A stretch of DNA of 64,000 bases from Boothiomyces macroporosus (GCA_027604185.1 JADGKB010000032.1:62001-126000), one strand, 5' to 3'; numbered from the stretch's first letter, positions 33,726 through 47,285 are shown. Numbers and translations: made by a program. The notes: a model not told the origin generated them from the sequence alone.

Positions 33726-35186
33726 TTATTGCCCATTGATAATGCAGGAACTTAGCATTCTTACTAAAGCCAATCCAAGCAGCCCACCTTCACAAACCCG
33801 CATCATTTCGTAAACCTCTTCTTCTTTGAATACCAGCAATCCAGATTCAACTAGCCCTAAACAATCGTTCAAATGCGATTCTTGTACGTTTCCACTCTTG
33901 ATCAAGTCAATTAGTATTCTGCTTGCTTCTTGGTACTCTCCTTCTCGATACAGCCTTTTGAATTTTTCATAGTGATGGTGTGTATTCAAATACTGGGATT
34001 TTGATAGGTACTCTGGTGGATACTCTTTTTGTGGTTTGAAGTATTTGATCAAGTGTAGGTCATTTGACTGGATATAGTGTTCAATTGGATCTTGACCAGG
34101 TAGCTTTGCTAGTATACGGTGAATTTCACTTTTTTGTTCTGATAGACCGTGCTCTTGACAGTACTCTAGAGTACTAGGGTCTTGAATACGAACTATTATT
34201 TCTTTAATGTATGCTTTGGGAAGGTATTCAAAAGCGAGTTTCCAATCATCCAATAATAGTTCTCCATAAGTAATCAACTGGGCTTCGTTACTCTTGATTT
34301 TCTGTTCCAACAAGTATAAATCTCCCAAGTGAACAGAGAGCCATGAATCCAATCTGGCTGATAGCTCTACTGTGGATTCATGTTCATTTGCCAATACAGC
34401 AAACAATACTTGATCAATCAAATTGCTTGGATTCAGTAATGATAAGATCAATGGAAACTTGTATCCAGCAATCAGCAAGGCCATCATTTTAAATGTCCAG
34501 TTCAGATCCAACTCCAAGATCGTATCCTCATTCCCACTCATGATTTCGTAAACTAATTAGAAATCAAATACCTCTCTTTAGATTGCCGCCCTTCTTTAAC
34601 AGTAACTGCAAGCTGTTTCTTAAATCTATTCCCTGCTTTTTCCACACTGTGAAATCGGACTCTAGTTTTTCTATAGCTTCATAGAACCCACAACACGCCA
34701 AAGAATCCAATAAATCAATGTACTTCAAATCCTGCTTTGGATTAATTAAACCGGAAATGCGCTTATACTCGTGTTGTAAATCAGACAAGAAATTCAACTG
34801 AATCCACTGCTTCATGTTTTCCAAAGAGTACTGGTAATTCAAAATATGGGATAAATGCAGGATTGCGTGCATAGCGGATAAATGCGCTTGGTTAAATTAA
34901 TGGTACCTTGGTTCTCTGGTGATTGGGTAGATTGTACTTGAGAGAGCAGCAGCTTCATGTACAGCGCAGATTTCTCTTGGACAGCAGATTTCGATTTAAA
35001 TATTTGGAGGGATGAAGTGTGGAAATCCGTTGGCTCCACTTTGAATCCGTACTGTTTGTTTCTCAAAGTGAAGCGATTCATTTTTTGCAAAGTTTTTGAT
35101 CTTGGATTTTGGAGTTGAATGCGGTGTCTTGAATTATCCTCGAGTGCAGGATTCAATGCAAGTGGTAAGGTAGCTACGGGATTCAT
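33726..35186 (-). CDS. NUP85: Nucleoporin NUP85-like protein
   Basis: This 473-aa all-helical protein results after two introns (near 34890 and 34550). Nup85 is a Y-complex scaffold nucleoporin built of an ACE1 helical domain. The segment around DWKLAFEYLPKAYIKEIIVR and the following helical hairpins resemble the Nup85 C-terminal half, as do LDLNWTFKMMALLIAG and the overall length. The evidence is fold-like similarity rather than a diagnostic motif, so another ACE1 or vesicle-coat protein is possible. The start codon sits in the last unit of a 14-bp repeat that places four other ATGs upstream. Confidence 0.5.
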
Positions 35187-35258
35187 TGCTAATATTCATT
35201 GCTATTATTCAATGCTAATATTCATTGCTATTATTCATTGCTAGTATTCATTGCTAGT
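35181..35258. repeat. 14-bp repeat creating an upstream-ATG array
   Basis: On the minus strand the unit GCAATGAATANTAG recurs about six times, and the NUP85-like start codon lies in the last, truncated unit. Four earlier units contain ATG. Three of these open minute frames (6-7 codons); the fourth overlaps the main start out of frame. Confidence 0.8.
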
Positions 35259-35415
35259 AGTGAGCGGTACCCAGCAAGTACAATGGAACATATGCAGATA
35301 CAGTCACAAGAAGTAGGGTATCACCATAAAGGTACTCGGATATTGCAGTGGATAAAGGATAGGTGCTCTTCAAGGTAACGATATCCGTAGAGTATAAATG
35401 TTTTATTTTAAATGA

Positions 35416-36916
35416 TTAATCCATGAATACTAATCCATACCGTCGCTAAGTTAAATCAACTGCTTACCTGAATCCCTCTCAGCATGTCAATCTTCCCCAT
35501 GCTCTTCCTCAATAAATCCTTCACGGGATCCATTTCTTTACTGGCTTCGTACCATTTCACAATCTCATTGAGCCAAGTGAGCCACAGCTGTAAGCAATCC
35601 TTGTTTTCATCTTGTTCCAATTCAATTTCAAGCAAATGGGTAATGAATTCTATTGATTCGGCATTGATTGACGACGGTGGAAATGATACCATAATGTCAC
35701 GAAGCAGTTGCACCGGGATATCTGATTGTGGAAGCTGGAGGTGGAAAATTACCATCAGAGCTTCGTATATACCCTTTGCTACTTGTCTGTTTGTTGTTGG
35801 GTTGGTATCGACAGCACTACACCTAGGTGTATCTTCTTCTTTCAAGATATTAACCAGTACCTCGATATCCAGTTGTTGAGCAATCGACAGCATTCGATAG
35901 TAAATCAAACAATAGCAGTCGAGTAATCTCTGACTATTACCAGTAATGAACCGCACCTGTAATAATAATATGGTATTGATTTGGTTAAGTAAGCTTCTAC
36001 ATTGGTTTAAAACTAGTGGTTTGACACTTCTGACTACGTCGCTACCGAGTTGATGCCAAATTGGATGAAAATCACCTTGGAACCAATCAAGCAACAACTG
36101 ACTAGTTTCCAAACACTCGTTTATATCATCCTTTAGTCCATCCCACTCTTTAAAATCAGTGTTCCATTTCTTGAAAGCCTGGTGGAGCGCAGACAGAGTA
36201 AACGACGAGGACGGTATCTTTCCAACCTGTTTTCTTTGATGAATCTCATGTGAATGGTAATTCAATCCAAATGTGTTTTCCTTGTTTACTGCTAGCTCAT
36301 TCAATTGGATATTTGGAAAAACTGAAGCGAATTTGTACAGTAACAAATCCACAATCTCGTTATTTTCGTCTAGTTCCTTGTAAATAAAGAATCTGAATAG
36401 GCCAGAATGGACGAATGGGATATTCTCTGTCTTTGATGATCTGACATGTGGTTTTGCAAGACTGCCAACAGTTGACGGGCCAAATGAAATTCGAGAAACT
36501 ATATCTGCTAGTTGCTTGTTTCTTTCCATATTAGTAATAAACTTGTTGATTGAAGCCGGCGAGGTTAGTATTGGGTGCTTGTACAATTTATGTCTTAGCA
36601 AATGGTACATCCTCTTGTTTGCCATTGACAATTCAGCGACTGTTTCTTGCAACTCTACATGGTCTGCAATCAACAGCAATATTTCATTTGGAAGAGACAT
36701 TATATGAACTAGGGGTGAGTGTGTGTATGATATATCTGGCTGTGTGTTCATCAGAGGTTTTAATTCTGGTTTTCTCGTCTGGTTCTTTATTTTTTGGAGT
36801 GAATCACATACTAGGAACAGTGCATTCCATGTTTTTATATCTGTGCCTTGCTCTGTTTTTTGCTGGTAGTCTAGCACTAGTATTAGTGCTGTGAATAGTT
36901 TGTTTATTGAGTGCAT
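35416..36916 (-). CDS. F-box protein
   Basis: This 492-aa protein results after one 22-nt intron near 35466, which swaps a short terminal stop for a different C-terminus (RRYGLVFMD). An F-box (SLPNEILLLIADHVEL followed by TVAELSMANKRMYHLLRHKLY) lies near residue 75 if translation starts at 36916. F-box proteins are the substrate-recognition subunits of SCF ubiquitin ligases. No WD or LRR substrate domain is visible in the C-terminal 400 residues. The start is uncertain: the frame is open to 37030, and the ATG directly at the F-box (36700) is also possible. Confidence 0.65.
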
Positions 36917-36970
36917 GGAGACAAGTTTTTGTTTCACTTTTGAAACAATTGGCTTAGTATGATACCATAG

Positions 36971-37031
36971 CTTGACACTAGCATAATTATCATCTGTGGT
37001 ACTATACCTTGACACCAGCATAATTATCATC
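36971..37031. repeat. 37-bp direct repeat, 2 copies
   Basis: CTTGACAC(T/C)AGCATAATTATC occurs at 36971 and 37008, within the upstream region of the F-box gene. Confidence 0.8.
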
Positions 37032-37111
37032 AGCTAGTGACTATAATTCTACCGATAATGACTGTCAAAGAGGCAGTACGAGGAATGACAAGAGTAATGA
37101 TAAAATACGCT

Positions 37112-38435
<1,324 letters not shown>

Positions 38436-38826
38436 TTTTGCAAAGAAAATATTTCCCAGCCTTGTGATTTACATCACGTTTTTTCTGCGATGCCAAAACC
38501 TGTAGTTGGTTTAACCGCATTTCTGTGCTGATTATTTCGGACATAAGGCTGCTACATTGCAGGTTAGCTAGTGTGGGAAAGTATCGTTTTTACTGTGGGA
38601 GTTTCCGACTACAGGAACTCCATCAAGCACTCTTGACTCATTCCCAGACTGGAAGCACTCTCCTGTATTTAATCTCCAAGGCCTCAGTCTGACGAATACA
38701 GTCTAAAGTCATTCTCGCTACCAAGTGATCCTACTTTGAAAGCGGATTGAAACATAAACGCTGTTTCAAAAATGCCACTATAGGTGTGACCACTTTTACT
38801 TTTTTTCTAATTTGTAAAATAATTTA
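38436..38826. other. Gap between divergent thiolase and kinase genes
   Basis: I see no gene, repeat or hairpin here. It presumably contains both promoters. Confidence 0.5.
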
Positions 38827-39778
38827 ATGACCCAAATGGATACTGTCCAGAGCTACGAGTTAATTAAAATCATTGGTACGGGATCGTTCGCTAAAGTTTT
38901 CCTGGCAAAGAAGGACAGTCGGCTGGTTGCTATTAAAGCTGTAAGCAAGCGAGACCAACATGCTTGCTCTCTAGTAGAAAAAACCACAGAGCTGCTCACG
39001 CTATTAAACAAGCAGAATCAGACAAAGGACAAGGATGCGTACTACGGAAAGCAAAATGTAGTAAAGTTCTATGAGCGAGTGGAAAACAGTGAAATTATTG
39101 GCCTGGTGTTGGAGTATATCCAAGGAATGGAAATGTTTGATTACATAATCAAATATCATCAGAAAATGTATGGGGAAAGCATAGGGATCCCTGAGCACTT
39201 GGCGAAAAAAATTATTAGAGACCTGATACAGGGTATTTGTTGTTAACGTAGCTGTATATTTTATCCACTCGCACCGCATAGTCCATGGGGATTTAAAACT
39301 GGAAAATGTTATTGTCATGGATCTGCCCGTCCCAATGATTAAGCTGATTGACTTTGGATTAGCCCAATATGTCCCAGAAGGAGTGACAGATTTGCCAATT
39401 AAATCTTCGCAGCCGTATCTATCTCCCGAGTGTATAATGCAGCAGCCTACAGATCCGTTTAAAGCCGATGTGTGGGCAACTGGTGTAGTGCTTTTTGCTC
39501 TAGTGACTTCCAGAATGCCCTTTGATCCAGACAACAATATCCTAAAACAGTTACATGAAGATGATAAAGATGAAGCGGGTTATCTACATTCCAGACTAAC
39601 CAGAAGCATGATGCGACGAATTGCTGTTGGAACTTATCACTTGCGGCCGTCTGAATCAGACTCTTTATCGCCAGAAGTAGTCGACCTAATATCCAAAATG
39701 CTAACAAGGGATCCAAAGAATAGGATAAATCCAAAGGAAGCGCTTCAACACCCATGGTTTGATTCCATTAGAAACTAA
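38827..39778 (+). CDS. Serine/threonine protein kinase, RD-variant
   Basis: This 310-aa protein is essentially a lone kinase domain, with one 19-nt intron at 39233-39251 (GTATTTGTTGTTAACGTAG). Motifs are GTGSFAKV (glycine loop), VAIKAVSK (catalytic Lys), an alpha-C Glu region, the catalytic loop IVHGDLKLENV, IDFGLA (DFG), YLSPEC (APE equivalent), DVWATGVVLFAL and the C-lobe NPKEALQHPW. The catalytic loop reads HGD rather than HRD, so the activation-loop-coordinating Arg is missing, while the catalytic Asp, Lys and Asn remain. It is probably active. The overall look is CAMK/AGC-like, subfamily undecided. Confidence 0.88.
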
Positions 39779-39847
39779 TACATCATTTTCGCTACGTTTT
39801 CTGTTCTCAGTTTGTTAAATTCACAAGAATAGTATTCTCAAGTCTAT

Positions 39848-41712
39848 TTATTCACACATATAAGACCGCTTAATCCTAGTATTAACTTTAAGCGTAATCT
39901 TTGACAATTCCTTCTTTTTTTCTTCAATCAACGGATTCATTGAAAACAAATCGCTGTACTTGGCAATGGTATTCGCATAAGAAGCATACCTAGCATCCTG
40001 ATTAAACTCGTACGGTTTAGTAACATGGAAGCTATCGCTCATGTTCTGTACTTTAATCGGGATAGTTTTCTTTTCTTTAGGTAAAGGAGACGAAGCGTCT
40101 TTGTACAACTGTCTAGTATAATCAGCGCGTTTTAAAGTACTAATATCAAGCATCTCCAATTGCTTTTTAAAATTCAGCTTGTCGGTAGTTGTATTAACTT
40201 TGGGGTTGATGTGCTTTGTTTGCTGTTTAAGTTTCCATTTCTCGAGCAAGACTTGCTTCTTGTTCTCTTTTAGTTTTTGCAATTCTTTGTAGGCTTTCCG
40301 TGCTTTTGTTGTGTTTGTTTCTGTCGACCAATTGGCTGTCTCGTGCATCAAGAACAAGTACTTTCCTAATTTATCAGTGTCTTGGGGCGGAAAGATGCGT
40401 TCGTACTCTCCCAACCGGACATCTTCAAATTCAGTGAGTTTCTCCAAGATTTCTGGGTTGTACTTTTCATGGTACTGATTAATTGCTCTAGTGTATTGGT
40501 CATTATGAGGTTCATTAATCAGCGTTGTTTCTGAAAGCGTCTTTTCTACTTTTTCAGTAACTGGTTTCAACAGCCTTGTTAGACTGGACTGCTTTTGATC
40601 TTTGGTGAATTTCTTTTTGAATTGGTGTGCATTAGTAATGTTTAGTAGTTTCATTGCATCTCCTATTACACCCGATTTGATGTCCTTGTCTAGTTGGGTG
40701 TCGCATGTGAATGAAGGCGAATGGTTGACTTCTAGAACCCAGGCTTTTAGCTTCGAATCTAGCAGGATATCAAAGCCTAATATTTCAAAACACTGTGAGC
40801 CACATGAAGTCATTGGTGTCTTTACACTGCTAGGAAACCATGGTTTTACCAGTTTACATAGAGCAGGTTGAGCTGTTATAATGGTTTTTACAATTACATC
40901 TTTGATTCTATTCCATATTACTTGTTGATCCACATCCTTTAGTTTTTCCAATTCTTGCAGGACCATCTTTATGCTCCTTTTACTCCCACTTTCTTGATCA
41001 ACAACATAGCCTTTTGAATTCTTGTTGATGGCATAATTGGTCAAGTGCATACAAGTCCTACTGATATTACGTGAATTTGGTGTTTGATAGGGCTCCGTAG
41101 CAAACCTCGCAAGCCCATCCTTGTAAATAAATATGCGCAGTGGGCTGACGGACGTAACAAGGACATAAACGCGTAAATCGAATTTGAATCCATCAATTAG
41201 TAACGGGGAAGAAATATAAGACTGAATAACCGATTGAAATTTACAGCTTTCATCCAAGTCGTCTGGGTCACGGAACAGAAATATTCCTTTTCCTTGACAC
41301 CCATGATCGGGTTTCGAAATAAAGCACTGTCCACGTTTCGGTTTAAACGAATGCTTGAAATCCATAAAATCATGCGGGAGTATCCATGATTTAGGGAAAA
41401 AATTATAGTCTTTTGGGAATATCCGAGCTAGCTTTCCTACTTTTCTAGCTAAATGATCTTTTCGACAAATCTCATGCATCCCAGGGAAATGATTTATCCT
41501 CTGAAACGATTTCCTAGTATTAGCTTTAGGTACATGTCTAAAACTCGTTCCAATGATACCCCAGTGTCTATCCAATACAGCACCCATTCGTCTTCGTCTA
41601 CAATGTGGAACCCCAACGACCCACTGATTTCACGTAGCAATTCGTATTTGCAGTTGGCTAGATTGATATTTAGCCCTGCTACTTTCTTGATTTTCTTTTT
41701 TTCTTCCTTCAT
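39848..41712 (-). CDS. Tubulin polyglutamylase (TTLL6-like)
   Basis: This 614-aa protein results after one 20-nt intron near 41540 (GTACCTAAAGCTAATACTAG). TTLL polyglutamylases add glutamate side chains to axonemal and centriolar tubulin. Segments match TTLL6/TTLL13/TTLL4-type enzymes: INHFPGMHEICRKDHLARK, FFPKSWILPHDF, ISKPDHGCQGKGIFLF (ATP binding), ISSPLLIDGFKFDLRVYVLV, FIYKDGLARFATEPYQ, MHLTNYAINKNS and a conserved SPSF block. The C-terminal third is basic and probably contributes tubulin binding. The first 50 residues (KYELLREIS and VLYWIDTGVSLERV) are also typical of the family. Confidence 0.92.
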
Positions 41713-41823
41713 AGGTAAACGTCATTGCGTGTGGAATCATATTTCTGCCGCATCAATAAAACAATGAAAATAGTGCGGGAAATTAACAAAGACTATCGTT
41801 CATTATAAAAGAGATAATTAGGT

Positions 41824-43733
41824 TTATATATAGAATGCCTTCTTTTTTAGCTGGCTGGCCAAAGTAGGTCTTTGGAAATGCTCTGATCTGGGAGACTTTG
41901 GTTTGGTAATTTTTTCTATATTAGTTATAGTTACCGCCTTGCAGCTCTTTAACAATTTTGGCTTTGTAATTGAGCTTGTTTCGCAATTTCCGTAGCAGCT
42001 TTTCCGCATTCTCTTCTGAATCTGGAATATCCACTCCTACGCGATGAATTACATTTGGAACTCTATCTTCTTTGGATGGGTTTATTTTTTGTGGTATTAC
42101 TTCATATGGGTTCTTTAAAGTCTTTTTTGGAATCCGTGGAATTGATTCTTCTTGCATTTGATGAATGGATTCTGGAGGCTGTACATCTGAAATATTCACT
42201 GTATCATTTAGCAAGTCTGTAATGGTTGGAGTAGCTGGTTTGCTATCACCTGAATCTAAATCACTTTCGTTTTGTAAATAATTGAAACTGGACGGAGAGA
42301 CTGAGCTTGAACGAGGTACAGAATCCACATCCCACTTTACCTGCTTGACGGCAAGTTTTTCAATCAATTTCGCCTCAAACTTTTCCAAATGCAGTCCCAA
42401 GATTCCAGGAAATTGGTGCTGGATAAAGGATGAAAGATGCAGTTGGATTTCACTTCGGATAAACTCTTTGATTTGAGGAGTCAAGATAGTTTCTGTATCT
42501 GCCAAGTTACTATTTGAACCTTTAAGAATAGATTTCCGTTCTGCCTCTCCTTTATGTTTAAAATGGTCTTGATATGGGAACTGGGGTAATACCGATAAAT
42601 TGGATCTAGGGTTCTTTTCCTTGTTTCCATGGCTCAAACTTGGCCTTGGGACACCATCCCTTTTTAAAGAAGGTTCACTTGATATACTTGATTCCCTGCT
42701 TGGCACTTGAATTCCTAAAGAGCTAAAGTATCTTTTAGGAATAGATTCTTCATTATGAATTGATGATATATCAAAGCTGTTTTCTTTGTTTACGTTTGAA
42801 TTGTTTATCACTGTTTGATTATCAGACTTACTTGTAGAAGCTTGGGATACAGACAACTTGCTGATTCTTTGTTGGATTATAGAATCTCTGTTGGATGGGG
42901 TTGTAACATCAGTGCCATTTTCGGAGGATCGTTCGTCTGTTACTGTCACTTTAGAGTTTCTTGCTGGATCATTACTAGCTTCAGGTTCGATAAACGAGTG
43001 ATTTGTTCCTGTTGAACTGCTTTCTTTTAAAAGCTCTCCTGCACTAGATTGTTTCAAACCTCCTTTATCTTTTGCCAGATCCGCATGCTTGGACGTCTCT
43101 TGTCCCCCAGTTGAAAGAGGAGTTCCTAAGGTTGCCTTGTCCTGTTTTTCCAAAAGTATTTCCCTAGTAGAATCGATTGATTTCCCAAGTTGATCGTGAA
43201 TATCATCCAAACCATTCTTCATATCAATAGATCCGACAGAAATCTCTTTTCTTAGATGTGGCGAATTCATGTAATACTCGTGTATGTCATGTCTCATTCT
43301 AGGACTATCTACATGTCGCGGCATCAATACAGGTGTCCGCATATAATTTGTATTATCTATTCTAGGTGTATACTCTGATTTGGGATAGTTTTTCATTGTT
43401 TGTAGTACATATCTCTCTCTTTTTGGTTCAGGTTGATAAATCTGTGATTTCAAATCTTCCAATTCCTTGTTTATCCTTGAGAGTTTTTTAGATAAATCTG
43501 CAGATTTGTCCGTCTCTTTGAAATAGGAATTTTCTAGTAATATATCTAGCTGTCTTAGAAATATTTACTTGACTTTGTAACCCTAGAACAGCATTCTCGA
43601 GGAACGAAACGCGTTCTCCTTCAACATGATTCAGTTTTGGTTCTTGCTTCATCAGGTTTCCAATCTCCACAGAGATATCTGATGATAAACTAGAGTTGAT
43701 AAACGTCTCAAAGTCATTGATTGCATTGTCCAT
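41824..43733 (-). CDS. Coiled-coil and low-complexity protein, unknown
   Basis: This 623-aa protein results after two 19-nt introns (near 43565, GTAAATATTTCTAAGACAG; and near 41930, GTAACTATAACTAATATAG). The N-terminus has a short coiled coil (VSFLENAVLGLQSQLDILLE), then a charged Ser/Asn-rich region of about 300 residues. Another structured part follows around FIRSEIQLHLSSFIQHQFPG, then a C-terminal helix NAEKLLRKLRNKLNYKAKIV. A centrosomal or cytoskeletal role would fit the neighbourhood but is conjecture; I do not recognise the family. Confidence 0.72.
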
Positions 43734-43818
43734 CTTGAATCGCGTGGTAAACTTTTTTTCATCTAGGAATTAGACTTGGAATATCTCAGAAGGACGGATA
43801 CGGTCTCTGTATCCCGAT

Positions 43819-43900
43819 TATTTGTACCTTTATTTGTAATTTATTTGCACTTTTATTTGCACTTTTATTTGTACCTTTATTTGTACCTTTATTTGTTTAC
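43819..43900. repeat. 12-bp repeat (TTTATTTG(T/C)AC(C/T)), about 7 copies
   Basis: Degenerate copies of TTTATTTGTACC or TTTATTTGCACT lie head to tail. They are non-coding and A+T-rich. Confidence 0.8.
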
Positions 43901-43956
43901 CCGTTATTTAACGTTTAAAGGTTTAAACTTTTTGAGATACAATCTCTAATTATTCC

Positions 43957-44274
43957 AAGACAGCTATAGCACACCGCCTGAACGATGCGGAAATTTCAGT
44001 TCAATTCCTTGATAATCTGATTGCTCTTGTGGATTGCTTGTAGAATATCGAATCAATCAACAGTCCTGCGATTAAGCCAGAACAAGAGCTACCGCAGAAC
44101 ACAAATTCCTCGTGTCCAGAGATGAGAATTCTTCTGGACGGAATTTCAATTTTCTTCAAAATTACAATTGAATCACAGCCCTCGCCTTCACTAAAGAGAA
44201 AGAGCTCTCTGTCGCATTCGCCAGTAATAGTGATTAACAACAGCGGAAGAAGAGTGTCCAAAAGACGGAAGTAG
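43957..44274 (+). CDS. Possible small gene, incomplete at 5' end
   Basis: A plus frame reads coding-like from about 43957 (AIAHRLNDAEISVQFLDNLI) to a TAG at 44272-44274, ending in a basic KRRK tail typical of nuclear proteins. One TAG at 44041 interrupts it. A 24-nt GT...AG interval at 44040-44063 would remove that stop in frame, although 24 nt is longer than other introns here. I found no start codon or upstream exon. An antisense frame (44001-44261) with a signal-like N-terminus overlaps; only one is likely to be real. No family is recognised. Confidence 0.3.
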
Positions 44275-44532
44275 AAAAGCCTAAACTATGCGAGAAATGC
44301 TTGATGGGAATGCCTGGGCATCTATCTCATTAATAAACTAGAATTAATACTCATTTTAGTATGCTACCTTTCTGCTATTGCTTCAACAGTGTCTAAATAC
44401 CTAGATCTCTACCTGTTATCCAGCTGCAGGATAAATTCCAAAATAATATCCAACAGTACCAGTATGTAAAGTGCCAATCGAATTGTATGATGTCACAACC
44501 GATTCGCGATTATACTTTGCAATTAACCAAAT

Positions 44533-45489
44533 ATGTCCGATAATTTCGCTTATATCATTCCCGCAATTGTCTTGTATGGAGTAGCATTTCAAAAGAACTT
44601 GCAGATATACAGCTTGGCATTGGAAGCCAATCAGAAACCAACCGTGTTCTATTTCACGGCAATTATCACTGCATCACTCAATATCATTACTCTAGTATGT
44701 TATTCAGCGTTAGAATACTATAACATTGCGCCATTCGAGTGGAAATCTAAAGGGACAGTGAATTTCATTGGTGTGTTTGCCGTGGCAATTACAAACTTGG
44801 CGAATTATATGGTTATATTATTCCGATTACCAGTTGTACAAAGCAATTCATTTGCCAGGAAATTGTTTTATTGTTCAAACGTATTAGGCTTAATAGTTCA
44901 TTTGATTACATTTGTTGCAAATGGAATTAATTTTGGGTTGGTAATGCTGGGTTACTATGACAGCATATACTCCACGCCCTATACTACAGTAATCGTGATT
45001 GACGGTAGATGAATGCTTTGAGCGTGTTTGTGAATTCATTCTTTCAGGCTTTCAATTTCATTTCAGCTTCATTTCTATTCATCTTTTCAATAGCAAAAGA
45101 CTTGGGAATACAAACCAGTGATCTATACACGCAGCTGTTTATAAAGTATGCCTTATTCGATTACCTCATACTCGCTTTCTACAAGCTGTACACTTGCTTT
45201 GCATTACTAGTCTTGTTAAAAAACCACAACAATAGCGACGACTGGAGTCTATTTGGAACTGAAGGTTTCTCTTATTAATCAAGGTGCGGTTGTTGTATCT
45301 CCCATTTATTCTTCCTTTGTGTTCTTTCATTCTAGTTTTAAAGCCCCCAAGCATTTACTCAGGGATTACAGCGTTGCAACGTACCAAATCATACAGCAAG
45401 ATTCACAACCTTCAGCACAAACTTTGGATTCAAATCTGCAGGATCAAATCTCGTATTTGGAGAATAGCAGTATGGTTCCTAGAAGTTGA
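44533..45489 (+). CDS. Multi-TM protein, family B copy 1
   Basis: This 305-aa protein results after two introns: GTAATCGTGATTGACGGTAG near 44991 and a 19-nt intron near 45268. About seven hydrophobic helices span the protein. Blocks shared with its paralogue at 47959-48844 are MSD at the start, a YGVAFQKNLQIY-type segment, RLPVVQ, FFQAFNFI, KYALFDY(L/V)ILA, YKLYTC, and VSP(I/V)Y near the end. The Gln-rich C-terminal tail is longer than in the paralogue. The function is unknown; the seven-helix layout is receptor-like. Confidence 0.75.
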
Positions 45490-45656
45490 TTGTTTTTATT
45501 GTCTCTAATAATGTGGTAACATAACGCGTGATTATGAGCTATAATCGGAAAGCTACTGGTATACAGAATTTCACCGATATTATGAATAGTAATGCATCAA
45601 TTATATTGATTGATAGCAACTATTAACACAACTCATTAAATGTGTATTGATATATA

Positions 45657-47285
45657 TTAGAATGGTAATTTAGCATGAATTTTGGCGAGTGCAATTTCCA
45701 ATTCATCAACTCCCAAAGCATTAATACCAGGGAATACAGGTCTATCAGGTAAACAAATGGTGTCCTTTGGTGGTAGCTCTCCAGTTTCAATATACCTTTT
45801 AACATGATTATTAATACACCTGGAGCTTTGCGAGAGCGAAACGTGGCCATATCCATCCAATGTCAACAGCACTGCTTGTTCATTATCTTGATTCACCAAC
45901 TGTTCAACCTGCTTTGCTGATGAATAGGGAGTAGCTGGATCGTATCTGTTACCAATAAGCAAGATCTTGTTTTTAAACCTTCTATTCCAAGGACCACCGT
46001 ACCGTTCAGAGTGTGGATTGCGTTTCCAAGTACGACTAGATTAGCAAGTATTACCATCTTAAAAAGTAATATATTGAATCTGTGTTAACAAAAGATTCTG
46101 TGTTTGCTATTTGTATCCACTCGTCTAGCGTATATTCGGTAGTTTTGATATCAGTGTCAGAGCAAGTTATGCCCAAGTGGGAATACTCGCCGTTAGCAGA
46201 GTATGATTGCTGCGAGCAGCTACTAGTATCTGGATAGAATATAGACAGGAAATTCTCGGCATTATTGTCCATTAGTTCAACCAGAATGCGTGAAAACCAC
46301 GGCCAGTCTCTAGGTCTATACCCCTTTGCCCCCAGGATTGATTTAATCATGGAACTAGTAGCAAACTTTGTGTAAACACCGTTAAAGTACCCAACAGGCT
46401 CCTGCTCTACTCTATCTAGAAAAGCACTAACGACATCTTTAGTTTTCTTGCCTGATTTAGAATAAATTACCTTTTTGATATAACGGACAGTTGTACTCTG
46501 ACCTGTCACACTCCTCAAAGAATTTGTCCATTGTGGTATAATAATCTCTATGCATTCCGCGAACAAATGCAAAAATGTCTCCTTGGTATTCAAATGGGCT
46601 TGTTATTCCATCCAAAATCATTTTTCCTGTTTTATTTGGAAACATGTTTGCGTATGTTAATCCCAAGAAAGAGCCGTAGCTAGCACCATAGTAATTCAGT
46701 TCGTTTACACCAAGGAATTCTCTAATTAGGTCCAAATCCCTTGCTACATTGGCTGTCGACAAGTAATCAATTATTTCTCCACTGTATTTGACACAGTCTC
46801 TTGAAAACCCTTCTGAAATTGCATTGTACAGACTCTGTTGTTGTTTGGTGGCATTTGCGGGTGGCGTGTAAACTCCATCAAAGGTATACTTTCGCTTTTG
46901 AATATCATACGATTCAAATGTCATCCCGCACTGTACTGGATTGCTCTTGCCTACGCCTCTAGGATCAAATCCAATGAGGTCAACGTTATCTCCAAACACT
47001 GTCCTGAAATATTTGTAATTATCCTCAATCATACCTATTCCGCTACCGCCTAGATTAGCACTAGTAACCTGGCCCACCTATATTAAATACAAGTACCTGG
47101 GTTGAATATCATTGGAATTGAAGGTGTAATTAGAGCCGGGTATTTAACTAAATGGATATCAATCATAGTCAAGGGATTTGAATGGTTTAGTGGTACTTGG
47201 ATACTGGTACATAATAAATCCCCGCATTGATACCAGGCACTCAGTAATGGATCTACATTAAAATCAACTTACGTTGGATATGCAT
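45657..47285 (-). CDS. Alpha/beta-hydrolase, S33/TAP-like peptidase
   Basis: This 510-aa protein results after five introns (near 47260, 47078-47096, 47050-47068, near 46462 and near 46045). It resembles tripeptidyl aminopeptidases and related S33 hydrolases. Motifs are NPGGPGGSG (oxyanion region, assembled across two introns and a 9-nt exon), LIGFDPRGVGKSNP, the nucleophile elbow YYGASYGSFLG (catalytic Ser), IGNRYDPATPYSSA (catalytic Asp region) and GYGHVSLSQSSRC (catalytic His, then Cys). Such enzymes are often secreted, but I see no signal peptide downstream of the ATG at 47285. Multi-TM paralogues flank it on both sides. Confidence 0.87.
47069..47077 (-). other. 9-nt microexon of the S33 peptidase gene
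   Basis: A 19-nt intron lies on each side (47078-47096 and 47050-47068). The nine bases supply the middle of the invariant NPGGPGGSG motif; skipping them deletes three residues from it in frame. Confidence 0.8.

Larger units (their letters stand above)
43734..44532. other. Gap with repeats and an ambiguous small ORF
   Basis: This region between two genes holds the 12-bp repeat at 43819-43900 and the candidate small gene at 43957-44274, both listed separately. Nothing else is supported. Confidence 0.5.
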
